DNA of 64,000 bases from Exophiala sp. HKRS030. Taxonomy: Eukaryota; Ascomycota; Eurotiomycetes; Chaetothyriales; Herpotrichiellaceae. How positions within the stretch are numbered: the first letter of the stretch is position 1; the number at the start of each line of letters is the position of its first letter. The DNA lies in the NCBI GenBank assembly GCA_023897205.1, contig JAHWDD010000009.1, positions 2,604,001 to 2,668,000 of the forward strand. Reading direction: 5' to 3'. The notes beneath the pieces are model-generated. The model was not told the DNA's origin, did no database searches, and was given only the letters and a program-made list of their open reading frames with translations. Both the position numbers and the translations under genes were made by a program. Positions 32,663-45,337 of the stretch are shown one piece after another.

Positions 32663-34598
32663 TCAGTCGAGAACAACCACATTTTGAGGCACAGTATTCC
32701 TCCTTACAGGATTCTTCCCGTTGGAGGTCTGGACCTCAACACCATCTGCTCTCTTTTGTGCACCCGCATTATTTCCCTGCACGAACATACCAGTCGTGCC
32801 ACTCGGGATTGCCACGCCAGGTCCCGCGAGCGGTGGCCCATCCCGCCTCGTCCGTCCATGGTCCGTTCGCCTCGCTCGCTCCTCCTCCCGTACAGCCTGT
32901 AAAACCTCTGTCAACCCCAGGCTGACACCTCGGGGCCCCACACTACCATCATTTCCACTGGCTGCGGTCGATGCTGCGGTGAATTCGCGCTGTACACGTC
33001 CCATCGTCTGGTCGATCAGGTCGGGGTGCTCGGCTATGTATTGCTCTGCAAGGCGAATTCCTGTCAGGCGCAGGATTTCAGCAACTTCCAGTGGACGCAA
33101 TCGGGATGGTGGTTTCATGGATCTGGACGGGGCAGGTGGTATGTCCGTCGTGTCCGGTTGGTTGTTTACTGGTGGTTCCGGAGCTTGATTCTTGGAGGGT
33201 GCTGGTTCGTCGATGCGTGTCTGCTGAGGGTGGTGTTGGACGTTGTCAAGGGGAGCCCCCGGAGTGTAATTATTTCATGTAGAGGATCGGGATCGACATC
33301 TTCTGGCTGAGGCGGCAGTGATGCACGTCCTTTGCCTTTGCTAACCTCACTTTGAAGTTGAGCTTCTAGATCGTGTCTTCTTTCCTCCGAATGATCCTGG
33401 ATAGGTTTCGTATGAGTTTCTTGTTCACTTGTGTCAACGGTGCTTGATGTCTCTGCAGCTGCTTGTTCGGCCTGGCCAATTAAACGATTGCTCGAACTCG
33501 GATTTGAGCTCGACGTGGTGTCGGTCCAGCTTGTAGCATTCATGTCCCCAATTATAGTCTCCCTTCTCACACAGGTGTCAAAACCGCCAAGTCGAAGCGG
33601 CCGGAATGCTGCAGGCGATGCGGAGGAACCATAAGGTCTATGATACGGAAGGGCAGTGACCTGGGCAAGCTTTGCTCTGCCTTTCGATAGCATGGCGGGG
33701 TTCTGGAGGTTTCTCATGTGCAGCTTGCTGAGAGTTTCATGCTTGTCCAATGCCTCCTGGCTTGATAGTTGACTGAAGCACAACGCGCAGCGGAAGTACC
33801 CAGCATTCGTCACATAGCCAAAGGATTCAGCTTCTTCCACTGCCGGTATACTATTCTGAGATGAGGATGAGATATTTTGGTGCTCGAGTTCAAATTCCGA
33901 TATGTCTTTGTACGGACGCTTCCTTGGTGGAGCTTGGGGTCGGCTGGGTGGTCGGAATGACGGGCTCGGCGATGGAAAGTATTCTGGGTCGGTTGAGATT
34001 GATGTCATCTCTCGTTGATTTTGGGGAAGCTGTGGTTCCATTGCGTGTACTTCTTCGTGGCCATTGACGGATGCGTATTGATATAGTTGAACCTGGATAG
34101 GTATATTCTCTGCCACGTTAGACTCCTGAACGACTATTGTGTCCACTTCTTCAGGGCCTTGGAGCTGAGATGATTCACGAATGCGCGGGCGCTTGGGTGG
34201 CCTCTGGAGAGCATGTCGAGAGTGTGCTTCGACCTCTCGTTCACTGATAAAGCTAAGGTCTTGATCATTGAAGTCCAAGTGTAAATGGCGACGCGAGGCC
34301 TTGGACTTTTGAGGTACGACTTTGGATGTGCGTTGATGCCCTGGATTCTGAGCCATCAACTCGTCAGCAGCCTTTGTTATCTCCTTGCCGAAAAAGGATT
34401 TGATAGCATCATATGTCGCGTCGGGCCCGTAGAATTTTGCTATGCTAGCATAACGGCCTTTCAACTTTACGTAGAGTCAGTTTCGAGGTGCAAGGCTGAG
34501 ATGGCGACTCGTGGGCTTACTCCTGCTTCCCCCAGCTCCGCATAGACTGCTGCTAGCAGACGGAACACATTCTCTCGCGATTTCCAGTTGATAGCCAT
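32663..34598 (-). CDS. RBM5/RBM10-type C2H2 zinc-finger protein with N-terminal helical domain, one frame break
   Basis: Exon 1 is 34598-34521, exon 2 34464-32663 (56-nt intron, CTGAC branch); about 626 residues if one base is restored. The first about 60 residues (ENVFRLLAAVYAELGEAG, then LKGRYASIAKFYGP...) form a Myb-like helical module like those of the two preceding genes. In the middle, FRCALCFSQL...LDKHETLSKLHMRNL is a C-x2-C-x12-H-x6-H finger with the spacing and flanks of the splicing factors RBM5/RBM10. The C-terminal half (RPLEVAEILRLTGIRLAEQYI...) is helical. The upstream frame runs to a stop near 33166. The -1 frame takes over around 33273-33275 (TTT on the plus strand), after which the codons stay open to the 32663 stop. 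Likely nuclear; an RNA-processing role is inference. Confidence 0.7.
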
Positions 34599-37172
34599 GA
34601 CGATATCGCAATGTCAGACGATTTTCTGAGTGTCAACTCGTTCAGATGGATGTATCAGTGAATGGCGGTCAAGAGTTCATTGTGTTTTGGTGATTCAAAG
34701 GCGACGTCCAGGGTGATCGAACACTTTTGCCCTGTTACATTGGATGAATATTGGTTGTTCCTTTCTCGGTCTGGATAGAACAATAGACGAGGGGGCTCGT
34801 TTCCTCCTGGGTGGCAATTTCGAATTGTCGTATCCTCTCATGAAATGTGAATCAGTCAAGACCGGTGTTATCGACAACAAGTGAAAGAGTGGAAGAAGCG
34901 TATACATTATTGCTCAAAACCAATCCATCAATATTGTCGGGGTTTCGTAGCAGAGGCCGGACCCACTCAGGTGGCCCACTTGAGACATGTCAATCCTTAT
35001 GGTCATTGATGATAGGCTTCGGTGAATCGAAAATGCAATCAAAACCTGACTTTGAAGTAGACTATCGAGCGACCTGCGTGAACCTAGGAGACGATAGACT
35101 GGGGATGTGAGTGGTCAGCGTGATGTGGGCTGTGGTTTGGATCCATTAGCTGCTTCGTCAAGAGACACGGGTTGGCTTGGAGCCTCGGTCATTACAATCG
35201 ATTACAAGCAAAACACAGTAACAGTCCAAGGATGGCCGCCCGACACGAGCCTGATATAGATGCCTCATGGTGGTGGGTAGTATAAAAGAATTCTCGGAAA
35301 TTCGAATGGATGAATGGTTGTAGTTGCACAGTCAGAAAAGCCCAATAATCTGACTTAGGTATTTCCATCGCACCACAATCTAGGCTCATTGACAAACGCA
35401 GGACTTTGCTGGACAGATTTCAGTTGCGACAAAGGAGCCGTTCCCTACGTCGTCATGCTTTCCTTGTACCGTATTCGCCTCTAGAGTAGCTGCAAGACTG
35501 ACTGGCCACAGCTAAAGTCATCAAATCTAGTCATTCGAGGGGCGGGCTGCGTACGCATCTTATATCGCCATACCTAGAACTAGATGGGAGAGAAGCCTCT
35601 AGACCTGCGCAACCACAATTTAGGATGCACCGTAGATAAGCAAGTCGCAACTACGGCGAAGCATGAAATCTCATGCAGGGCGATTAGTGATCAAACCCCG
35701 GATCCATTCATTAATCAGCCACGATTAGCTTCCTCTCCTCGTATCCCGAACGGACGAAGGCAAATCATGTCGAAATTGTCATGGTGACGTCGCTCCAGCA
35801 TCAATTATGAAGATTTCCTGAAGCCCCCACTCACTGCCGCTACTTCTACGAGGTTTGATAAGGTGTAGATGACGCCTAGACCCCCTGTACGTCTTAATCA
35901 TCGCAGCCTTGACGGAGCTGCTTATCATGCTATACTGGTTAGCAGCTCGGTGAGCCACGCGCATGGTTCAATCGCATAGGGCGGCGACTATCTGTAAATC
36001 CGACTTCCTCGTGGAGCTGTGGCCACTCCATCCCACCTCGGATGGTAAGCCTTGCTCACCCATTGCCAGCTACTACCGGCACGACTTGATCACTCGATGA
36101 CGATACCAATTCGGTCCGCCGGGCCTTTGACCAACAATGTTCACTCAACATCACATCGGCCAGCGCCTCTATTGTAACTACTTAGGTAATAATGTGGCCT
36201 GGATAGAGTTTTGTCAGCACCCCTGGGACTATTCTGGTTAAGGAGAGCAGAACGCCCCCTGCGAGCACTCCAATCACGACGCCTAAGCTCCTTCGTGGAT
36301 TAGGTTGCAATGATTTTACGGTTCACCTCCTCCACGTTGTATTTGGAACTGCCGCTATCCATGGATATGCTGAGTCCTTGTCGCATGCGGTGATTACGTT
36401 AGGCGTGAAGGCCAAAATCCAGAAATTCCGTCTCACTTCAAGGGTAGATAGAGTCTAAACACAGTCAAAGAATCTCCACTAGCCTGTCTGTGCGTACTGA
36501 GAGTGAACCGATCACCTGGTGTCGAGGCTACAGCTATGGTTGAAGATCCTGAGACGGATTTAGCTTACTTAGCACTCGGAAAGGTGCATTCCACGGATTT
36601 AGCTTGGAGGCATTTGAAACAATGTGAGCCACGGATGTTAGCTTTGTTTCACTGACCAATCATCGGCACGCTGCTGTTTCCTGACAAATGGCTGCTTCAG
36701 CCTTGTACCTCTACTACTACCCGTTGTGGCGAAACGAAAACACATCCTCGTTAAACGAGTACGGCCTCGGGTCGAAAAAATCACCGCTCAAAATCTGTAT
36801 GTTGCCTTACTGGCTACATTGCCTGCGGGATCCACCATAACCAGTGCCCTTTTGAGGAAGGTTGCCTTATCCAGCTTCATATCAATGGTCCACATTGCTT
36901 TCGTGGATGACTACGAATTACCAGGAAAGCATGTTTACTTTTGGGCGGTCATTGCTGACCGATTGCATTCGCAGTTCCACGTGCTTCTGGTCCTTGCGCG
37001 TCCGGATTCCCCCCTGCCTGAGACTACTAAACGTGTCAATTAAAGACGTACATATATCGTCCTCAAGGTCATCCCATCCAAATGGTCCTGGACTTCTCTT
37101 GCAGTATACGTCCATACCATTTGACCATACCCCTAGACCCTTTAGGCATAGATTTCCTGCTCAGTTAGCAAC
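34599..37172. other. Long intergenic region
   Basis: 2.6 kb without a supported gene. The longest frame (36726-37043, 105 aa) does not begin with a plausible exon structure and matches no family I recognise. The last 100 bp presumably hold the MFS promoter/leader. Confidence 0.5.
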
Positions 37173-39347
37173 ATGAAGGACATCATAAGAGATGCCTGGC
37201 TAGGCCAGGCTATCAGACTGGTTACAAAGAACAGATATCTCCGATATCCTGAGGAAGAGGATGACTTCCAGTGGCCGTTACCAGTAAGAGATCGAGATCA
37301 TTTCCATCACGTCGACTGACAGTATTAGGGGAGTACTGAGCCAGAGAAAGAAGAATCAGTCCCTGCTCCTGTCGAGCCAACCACCGAAGCTTCACAACGG
37401 TCCTCAGAGGATGATCCAGCCATCAAGGAAAAGGACGAGGAAGCTGCACTGCGAGGACACGAGGATCATGCAGTTCATCGACTCGAAAGCAGAAGAACTG
37501 TAGCAGATCACAGTACAGACGTTGAGCGCGTATTGACGAGGACGTCAAGCCTTCGGTTTAGTGCTGAACGTCTCGAAGAGGAGCGAGAAATGGAGATTCA
37601 GAAAACCAGAAGCATCCCCATTGCTCCCTCAAGAACCACCGACGGCAGCGTCCTTGTCACTTGGTACACTACAGATGATCCAGACAATCCACAGAATTGG
37701 AGCAAAGGAAAGAAATATTTCATCCTTTTCCAGCTCGGGTAAGCGACTCTCCGTCCAGCATATTGACCGACAGGGCTAAATATTCATCAGACTCTACACA
37801 TGTTCCGTCTACGCCTCTTCGAGCATGTACGTAGCGGGATCAGAGTAAGTTGCCAGATCAAAACATTATGCCCAAACAATTCTAACAACAAGCAGAGGTG
37901 TTATGCATGAGTTTGGGGTCGGCCACGCTGCAGCTGCTCTAGGTTTGGCAATTTTTGTCGTTGGCTGTGAGTTGAGGTCCTGTGAACAGATCATAAGTGG
38001 ATTCTAACACAAGTCAGATGGCGTTGGTCCTCTCCTGTTTGCCCCAATGAGCGAAATTGCAAGATTTGGGAGAAATCTGGTCTACGTCCCCACCTTCTTC
38101 CTATTCGTGATTCTTTCTATCCCTACTGCTGTTGTCGGTAATTACGGTGGACTTCTTGTTCTTCGATTTCTGCAAGGATTCTTTGGAAGTCCTTGCCTTG
38201 CCAACGGTGGTGCAACGGTCGGCGATATTTTCGGACTGCTCGAATTGCCAATCTATCTATCTTCTTGGACAGCAGCGGCTTTTTGGGGACCAGCTCTAGG
38301 TACGTCGATAAAACTCACACCAAGTCGTCTGACTTGTCTTTCTAACATTGCATCTGAAGGTCCTGTCATTGCTGGCTTTGCCGTACAGGCCAAGGGTTGG
38401 CGCTGGGCACTGTGGGAGATCGTATGGTTCACAGCTCCGATCTTTGTCCTTTTCTTTATCGCCTTCCCAGAGACTTCCTCGGACAACATCCTCCGCCGAC
38501 GCGCTCAACGACTGCGTAAGCGCCTGGGTCGAACAGATCTCAAGGCACAATCAGAGATAGACCAAGCCAAGCTTCAATTCTCGGAGGTATTTTGGGACGC
38601 CGTCATCAAGCCAATCGAGATCTTCGTCAAGGATCCAGCCATCACATACGTCAATCTGTACACGTCTTTGATTTATGGCATCTATTACTCATTCTTCGAA
38701 GTCTTTCCCCTGGTTTATCCGCCCATGTACAGATTCAACCTGGGTGAAACCGGCCTGACCTTCCTTACTATCGGCATTGGCTGTCTTATTGGGGTCATCA
38801 TCTTCGTCGCCTACCAGATCTACTATCTTATCCCTGACATCAAGAAGCGTGGATTGAGAGCTCCTGAACACCGTCTGGTTCCTGCATTGTTTGCTACAAT
38901 CACAGCACCTGCCGGCTACTTCCTGTTTGGTAAGTCCCCCTGTCCCATATCTTCTTCCCGGAAACACCGGCAAGAAGAAAATACTAAGTACTAATCCGGG
39001 TTATCATAGGCTGGACAGCTCGCGCTTCGATCCATTGGATTGCCAACCTGATTGGTGTTATCATCCTAGTGGGTTCCAACTTTGTGATCTTCCAATGTAT
39101 ATTCGTCTACATCCCTCTATCATATCCACAATACACGGCATCACTCTTCGCAGCAAACGACGTCTCTCGCGCGCTTTTCGCCGCTGGGTGTGTCATGTTC
39201 GCCAGACCCATGTTCACCTCTCTGGGTATTGGACAAGGTGTCAGCGTACTGGCCTCTGTGCTTTCCGTCATGGGCGTCGGCGGTATGTTTTTCTTGTGGT
39301 TGTATGGTGCTAAGCTCAGAGCTCGGAGTACTTTTGCCGCCAAGTAA
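37173..39347 (+). CDS. MFS drug:H+ antiporter, DHA1 (FLR1/MDR1-like)
   Basis: Seven exons: 37173-37283, 37329-37738, 37791-37844, 37896-37966, 38018-38299, 38360-38929, 39010-39347. All phases agree and give 611 residues. The N-terminus (MKDIIRDAWLGQAIRL, then RYPEEEDDFQWP) is typical of the CaMDR1/FLR1 group. A charged cytosolic stretch follows, then NPQNWSKGKK before TM1. About 12 hydrophobic segments follow; the TM4-TM5 region contains LRFLQGFFGSP and GGATVGDIF. The family exports azoles, benomyl and other toxicants, or polyamines, using proton exchange at the plasma membrane. The substrate is not predictable. No frame break despite six introns. Confidence 0.92.
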
Positions 39348-41347
39348 GAGTTCCCGCAGATATCTCACTCGGGATCCGCCTCATAGGTGGACCATAGCGA
39401 GGATCGATCACCATCGAGTGCGCACGGTGAGAAAGCGACCTCATAAACGAGAGGATACAGCGAAGATAGAGTATCAAGTCAGGGTTTCAAGGATACGTGT
39501 CAGACTTCAAAAATTAATAATAATTACTTCCCTTTCGAAAAGGCAGCGTCTCGCTCATCAAAGTCATTATGTCATATCAACTCCTACTAGCGTTATGTCC
39601 ATAGAATATACATGTATTTAGCAACATCCGCTTTCACTTCTGCTACCCTTTTCAAATCGTGTAGCTCCAGAAATCGAATCGAGGACGCTGTGTACGCTGT
39701 TCGAGATAGGACTAGATACTAGCACCACGGTCGCCGAATGACTGAGTTGAACACGATCACCAATCGAATCCTGATCTGCTACTAAACCCGTTCTCGAACA
39801 AGCGAGCACGGAAAACCCCCAGCTCGTCATAGACTCCACGCTCACAATACAGTTATAATTGTAGTAACTAAGTACTTACATACGCCGGCATTATAATGTA
39901 TTATGCGCGGCAAAATCCCGCTCACGTTATGTTAGCAGTACCTTCCTAAGTAGTACGTATGGCGCGCAGATGGTACCGATCTCGCGGTCACAATCGTATA
40001 CTTACCACTAAGTAGTAATGACTGAGGAGGAAAGATGCTCTGACACCAGATCAGCCCCACCAATGTGACTCTTCATCGGGAACTACGGATTGAGGATTGA
40101 AGCTCGTTTGCCACGCTCCTCCTCCAGTTAATCAATCTCTCGCCTCCGCAGCGAGCGGTGTATAGCGGAGATTTGACGGCGGAGCGGAGATACTCGTTTA
40201 CTAGTACTCCATATAGTCTGAGTCAGATCCGCGTTCGCTCTTAGGCCTCGATCTCCGTAATCTTAGGATCTGTCAATCCTGCCGTTTAGGTACTTACAGG
40301 GGCCTACTAATATACTCCGGATGAGGAAGTCGCAAGACGTTACTGGTTATATGAGCATACGTTATTTTATTTTTTTTGGAATGCTTAGAGAACTGGCTGC
40401 TTTGGATCTGGGAGTCGATTTTCAGGGCGGCAAGATCGGGATTAGTTATTATTGATTACCTTTCGTGTCCATGCCTACCTAGTCAGTCACGAAAGTATTC
40501 GGCTCTTGATAATTCCGATAACGTAGACTATTTTGTTGTTACTTTACCTTAGTTAGATTCTTCAGATCTGTGGGGGCTCCTTAGCAATACTCAGTAATCA
40601 AAATTGTATATATACAGGAGCGGACGAACACCATCAACTAACGCCGCACGAAAGCCGCCGAATCGGGCTTAGTTGCCGGTACACCTGCAGGCCGAGGCGG
40701 GGTCCCTTCCCGTGCCATCAAAGCCTCTACATTATATGTGAGGCCTATGATATGATCGACATAGAGGGACGCATTCAGTAACAATCGTCTAGGTCAGGTA
40801 CTAAGTGGTACTTAGACACTACCTGTCCCCACTACGTGCAGCGTATCCAAGGGATATATCTGCATAGACCGCAGATAATGATGGTCTGAGTGTAGAGATG
40901 TGAAAGATTCATATTTGTCTTCTCCGTTCGCAGGTTCAGGGCGCCAGTACTACCGCTACTTATTTACTGATCTCATACGATACTGGAACGGCACATAGGA
41001 AAATGATGTACAAAATGACGGATGTTTAATCCTTCAATTTTCATAGTTAGTGTGGTAGGTAGGTAGGTAGGTTGGTAGCATAATGCTGCCATGGTACAGG
41101 CAGTAGCGATAAGCAATCCCTCTATCGCCGACATTAGCCTTTGGTAGGGAAAAAATACAGTTAGAAAAACACTTGTTGTTGCCATTTTGTGCAACGGAAA
41201 AAGCGTCGCGGCGCCGGAATCCCGATTCTCCTCCTACCAAAACTATGCAGAGTTTTCAGGAACAATCAATCCTGAGTGCACAGCTTGAAATATCTTGCTT
41301 CCTTCCACCTTCACTCTGTTATCAATGAACAAAGCGACTGCCATTAC
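39348..41347. other. Gene-free AT-rich intergenic region
   Basis: 2 kb with no ORF over 75 residues worth keeping. Stretches such as 39840-40000 and 40480-40620 are rich in TA steps and may be decayed repeat DNA. A (GTAG)n run lies at about 41051-41074. No transposase or retroelement motif was recognised. Confidence 0.5.
41051..41074. repeat. (GTAG)n microsatellite
   Basis: Five or so tandem GTAG units end in a GTTG variant. Non-coding. Confidence 0.85.
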
Positions 41348-44300
41348 TTAATTTGCTTTGGATGCCTGTCGAGGCCGAGGAGGACCTCTGTTCCTGGAGC
41401 CTTTACCAGCGTATGAGCCAGTAGAACTAGGTGGCCCACTCGGGAAGCGTCGCTGACCCTGTGAAGGCAGCGCACCCCTCGTGGGAATATCCTTCTTCAC
41501 AGAACCTACTGTGGAGAAGGGTAACCGAATGATCGCGAATTGTGGCTTTTGTGTCGGACGTGGATGCTCGAACGGATCGCTTGCCATGAATAATTTTGTA
41601 GTCATGGAGTTGACAGGATTCGGGTCGACACTTGAGGGACTAGCGAGTGCCATGTGCAGAATTGGAGAGTCTCGTGGAAAATGCACGGCTGGAAGTGAGC
41701 CAGCTTCCCGATCTTCAAACAGATCTTCTTCACTCTCAACACTTTTGCTAAAAGCCAGATCCTCGCTTTCGGTAAGGACCTCTGGAACAGCTTCCAGAGG
41801 CAAGGACACAGATGCGGCAGGGATCATGATATGCTGCACCTCAAGAGGCTCTTTAGAGGATGAGGTGACAGCCAAGGCTGGACTCACTAGTTGCGCATGC
41901 TCTCTTACCGGCGAGGATTTTTTCCCCAATAATCCATTGAAACGTTCTTGCCAGGACGGATTCGGAGCCAGAGGTGTTGATACCGATCGCTGAGGGCAAC
42001 AGGTGCCGGAGGAGGCATGGAGACTCTAGCTGCCCAACTCAACGGGAGCTGCAACTCTGGCTGTGGAGCGGCTTGTGCCTGTACAGGACTTGGAGGAGTT
42101 GGCGGCATTGTTGGCGGCAACTTGACCACAGCTTTTTCGCGGGGGAAGTGTACAATTGGGCGACCAGAGCTACGATCAAATGCTGGGTGAAGGCTTGTAT
42201 ATTCCTCCGCCGGAGGTGGTGAAGGCGTCCGAGGTAAGTCAGGGTGACTGTACGTAACAGATCGACGGTCTGGAACCATATGACTACCTGGATGCTGTGG
42301 AAAGAATCTCGAACCACGACCACTCTGGCCATTGATGTTTCTGGAGGGTATTTCACCGACAGGCATCGAACCGACTGCACCAAATACATTCGAAGCAGGG
42401 ACTGTCATTTGAGTAGCGCTTGACAGTTGACGTTGGCCTGCTTGATCACCAACCTGAATCTGTTTCCAAGTCTCGTTGAAATTGTACGAAGGTCCTTGTC
42501 GAACTCCAGTTCGGAGCTCTTCCTCACGCCTTGCGGTCATCTCACGTTGACTTCTTTCATTGTCAATCCGCTCTTGTTGATTGGCAACTGAGTGGAAAGT
42601 GTTCCATGCTTCTAGTCCGCCTGGACGAGAACCACTTTGATATCCATTGACTGGTGCATGAGGCTGCTGAACCTGGGGAGGTGCAATAGGGGCAGGTGCG
42701 GTAGCAGGAAACAAGGAGTCTACCTCGCTATCGATGGCCAGTGGACCTTGGTCAGGTGAAGTGACCGAGTGGAAAGAATATGATCGGTCTGTGGGCGCAG
42801 CGTGATTCACATGTTGAATTTGAGGAGAACGACCTGCTCGTGGTGTTCTCCCGTTCATCCAACCCTGCCCAGTAGATGAAGTTCGAGATAAGTCTTGTGG
42901 GGCATAGCCTGCTAGACTTTGATCGAAGGTTCCGTTACCCAGAGCCTTGTTGTTGTTGGACAAGCCCCAGAGGTTTCCAGCTTGGGTGGGTCGATGCTCG
43001 GGTCGCAAATCGTGCCATCCGCTTCGGGCATCGTTGCCGGCTGAACCTGGTTTTGTGAATTTTGGACTGGCTTCGGATGTGGCCGCGGTTTCTTGGCCAT
43101 TTACGTGTCGAAATTCAGGTACTGATGTTCTTACGCCATTGACAATTGGCGAGGGAGCTTGAGAGACTTCTGTGACAGGCTCACTGGAGACAGGTGGTTC
43201 GGGCTTTGGTGCGACTGGCTTGTGAGCGTCGAAGGCTCGTGAGTTCGAGGCAACGAGTTTCTTAATTGCATCTAGAGGATGCACTTTCATCATACCATAC
43301 TGCTGCGGCTCCCCAGATGCTAGTGGTTGTGGCGGTTTAGGCGGCGATTGTGTGGTTGTTGCTGCTTGGGGTATTGGTGCCGCTGCGGATGATGACGCTG
43401 CTGTCTCTGCATCTTTGTCAGCGCTTGTAGAGCGAGTATTTTCATCTGTTTTCTCGGTCCCTGCACTTGGCGCTAATCCGAGGGATGCTAGTTTTGCTTT
43501 GATGCGTTCTTGTTTCTCAGCCTCCATACGCTGCTCTTCTTCAATCTTGCGTCTCCTCGCTCGCTCAATATTTTCCTTCATTAGCGCTCTTTGCTGCGCG
43601 CGTTGTGCGTCAATATCACCGTCTGAGGCGGACTGAGCTCCAGCTGACATGTAGTCATTTTGTCCTCTTGCTTGGTAAGCTGGTGTCTGTGCTTGTGATG
43701 TAGAATCGTCTCTTGGAAGCGAGTGCGCATCCAAGTCATTGCTTAATGAATGACTGTCAAACACAGGTGTCACGAGATCGTTCGACTTCATCGATAATCG
43801 ACGCGCGATCTGTCCGCTACCACCTGACAGAGTCGAAGAAGCTCGTCGTCTTGCAGAATCCGTGCTGGTTCGATGAGTTTGGAAAGCTGCGGATGGTTCC
43901 GCTGGTGCATGAGGATCAGTTTGTGTTGGTCGCTGGAGAACAGCTGCTGCTCGAAACCCGGGCTCATTCCTGGACAAACGTCTCCGCCCATCAGGAACAG
44001 CCTCATATCTACCAGAATTTGGCATATATAACTCACGCGGTTGCGACGAAGAATCTCGCCATGTTCGATTAAAATCGTCCGCGGAGATCTCCTTGGCCGG
44101 GACGGGAGCCGTCGTGGGAGGAGGAATTTGGGGATAGTTTGTGGCGGAAGGAAAGCGACTTGACGGTGGGGCCGCCGGTTGCGGGTTGACAATAATGGGT
44201 GAAACTTTGTCGACTGGTGGTAGAACGGCCCATGGAGATCTTGCAGGTGTCGGAGCCAGTGTTCCTTTCGACGACGACGATAAAACGTTCTTTTCTGTGG

Positions 44301-45337
44301 GGCCTTTTGACTGAAGTGTTGCCGCCTTCTGGGCTAATTGTCTCTCGGCGTTGGCTCCAATCTTCAGTACGGTCGCATTCGGTCCAACAGAACTGGTGAA
44401 TTGTGGTGCCAAGACTTTGGGAGGTGCTGGGGGTGGCTTCGGTTCCTCCTTTGCCTGTGCGATGGGGACGATATTCGGAGGAGCCTGAGCAGTGACTTCT
44501 GCCGGAGTAAGGGTAGTCTTCGTTCCGTCATTCCATTCGATAGTCTCGGGAGCCCAGTCGTCTTCATCATCATCAATATCAGCCCATTTCGCTTCCTTGC
44601 CTTCGCCGTCTTCTTGAATGCGAGAGGTCAAATGTATTCCATATTGCTGTTTCAGTTCTTCATCGGTCAAGTGTTTCGTTGATGGTTGGGGTGTGACTAG
44701 TATCTTGTCAGAACACAGTGAAGGGATGCGGCTACTGAAGGGAATCATACCTCTGTTCTTGTTCCAAACTTGCATGGGATCAGGCGAGGCTGTTTTGTAG
44801 GGCTTGGTTTGTGTTTGTAGTGAGCTGGTGGTTTTGGCGACTAGTCGCGGACGCCCGATTTGCGCAATTGATGAGGACGAGGAATTCTGTGTGGCTGTTC
44901 CTAGGAGGAAGGGGGTCAGCTGTGTTATCATCATCAACATGCGCGTTCATACACATACCTTTATCAGAACCTTTGGAGGCGGCGCTTGCAGCCACGACTT
45001 TAGGCACCGAATATTTGGCGAAGCTCACAGGTTTGGCGACAAATTTCTTCAATGTTTTGCTCTCCGTCGACTTGTCGCCGGCAACACTCCCATCGGCACG
45101 GCTGGTGTCGGTATCGGAGCGAACCGACGCATCAGCATCGTCGAGATCCTCGAGTTTAAGGGATGACAAGGTGTGTATTCCATTCTCCTTGAGCGCAAGC
45201 GCAACCTCCACGTGATCAGAATCGTCCCCAGAAATTTTGATATCAGGTGTGGAAGTGGTCGCAGGTGCGTCGGAAGGCGAGAGGTCGCCGACCGACTGAG
45301 ATTGGTTTACCACATCCTGTGCTCTCTGCTCTGCCAT
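41348..45337 (-). CDS. Large intrinsically disordered fungal protein, one frame break
   Basis: Exon 1 is 45337-44959 (start MAEQRAQDVVNQSQ). A 58-nt intron (44901-44958) leads to exon 2, and a probable 54-nt in-frame intron (44697-44750, GTATGA donor, TCTGAC branch) to exon 3 ending at 41348; about 1292 residues. Near the N-terminus is KHLTDEELKQQYGIHL, then a strongly acidic WADIDDDEDDWAPETIEW motif that I believe is conserved in fungi but cannot name. Most of the rest is Pro/Ser/Gln-rich, with a charged coiled-coil stretch (RALMKENIERARRRKIEEEQR). The -1 frame takes over at 41994-41996 (GGG on the plus strand), joining to NPSWQERFNGLLGKKSS. Function unknown; a scaffold in translation or RNA metabolism is possible but unproven. 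Confidence 0.75.

Noticed and set aside
36726..37043. 105-aa plus-strand ORF upstream of the MFS gene
   Set aside because: Not in frame with the transporter, no domain, and overlapped by another frame of equal length.
41974..44399. Plus-strand ORFs opposite the large disordered protein
   Set aside because: Antisense shadows of a Pro/Ser-rich coding region.
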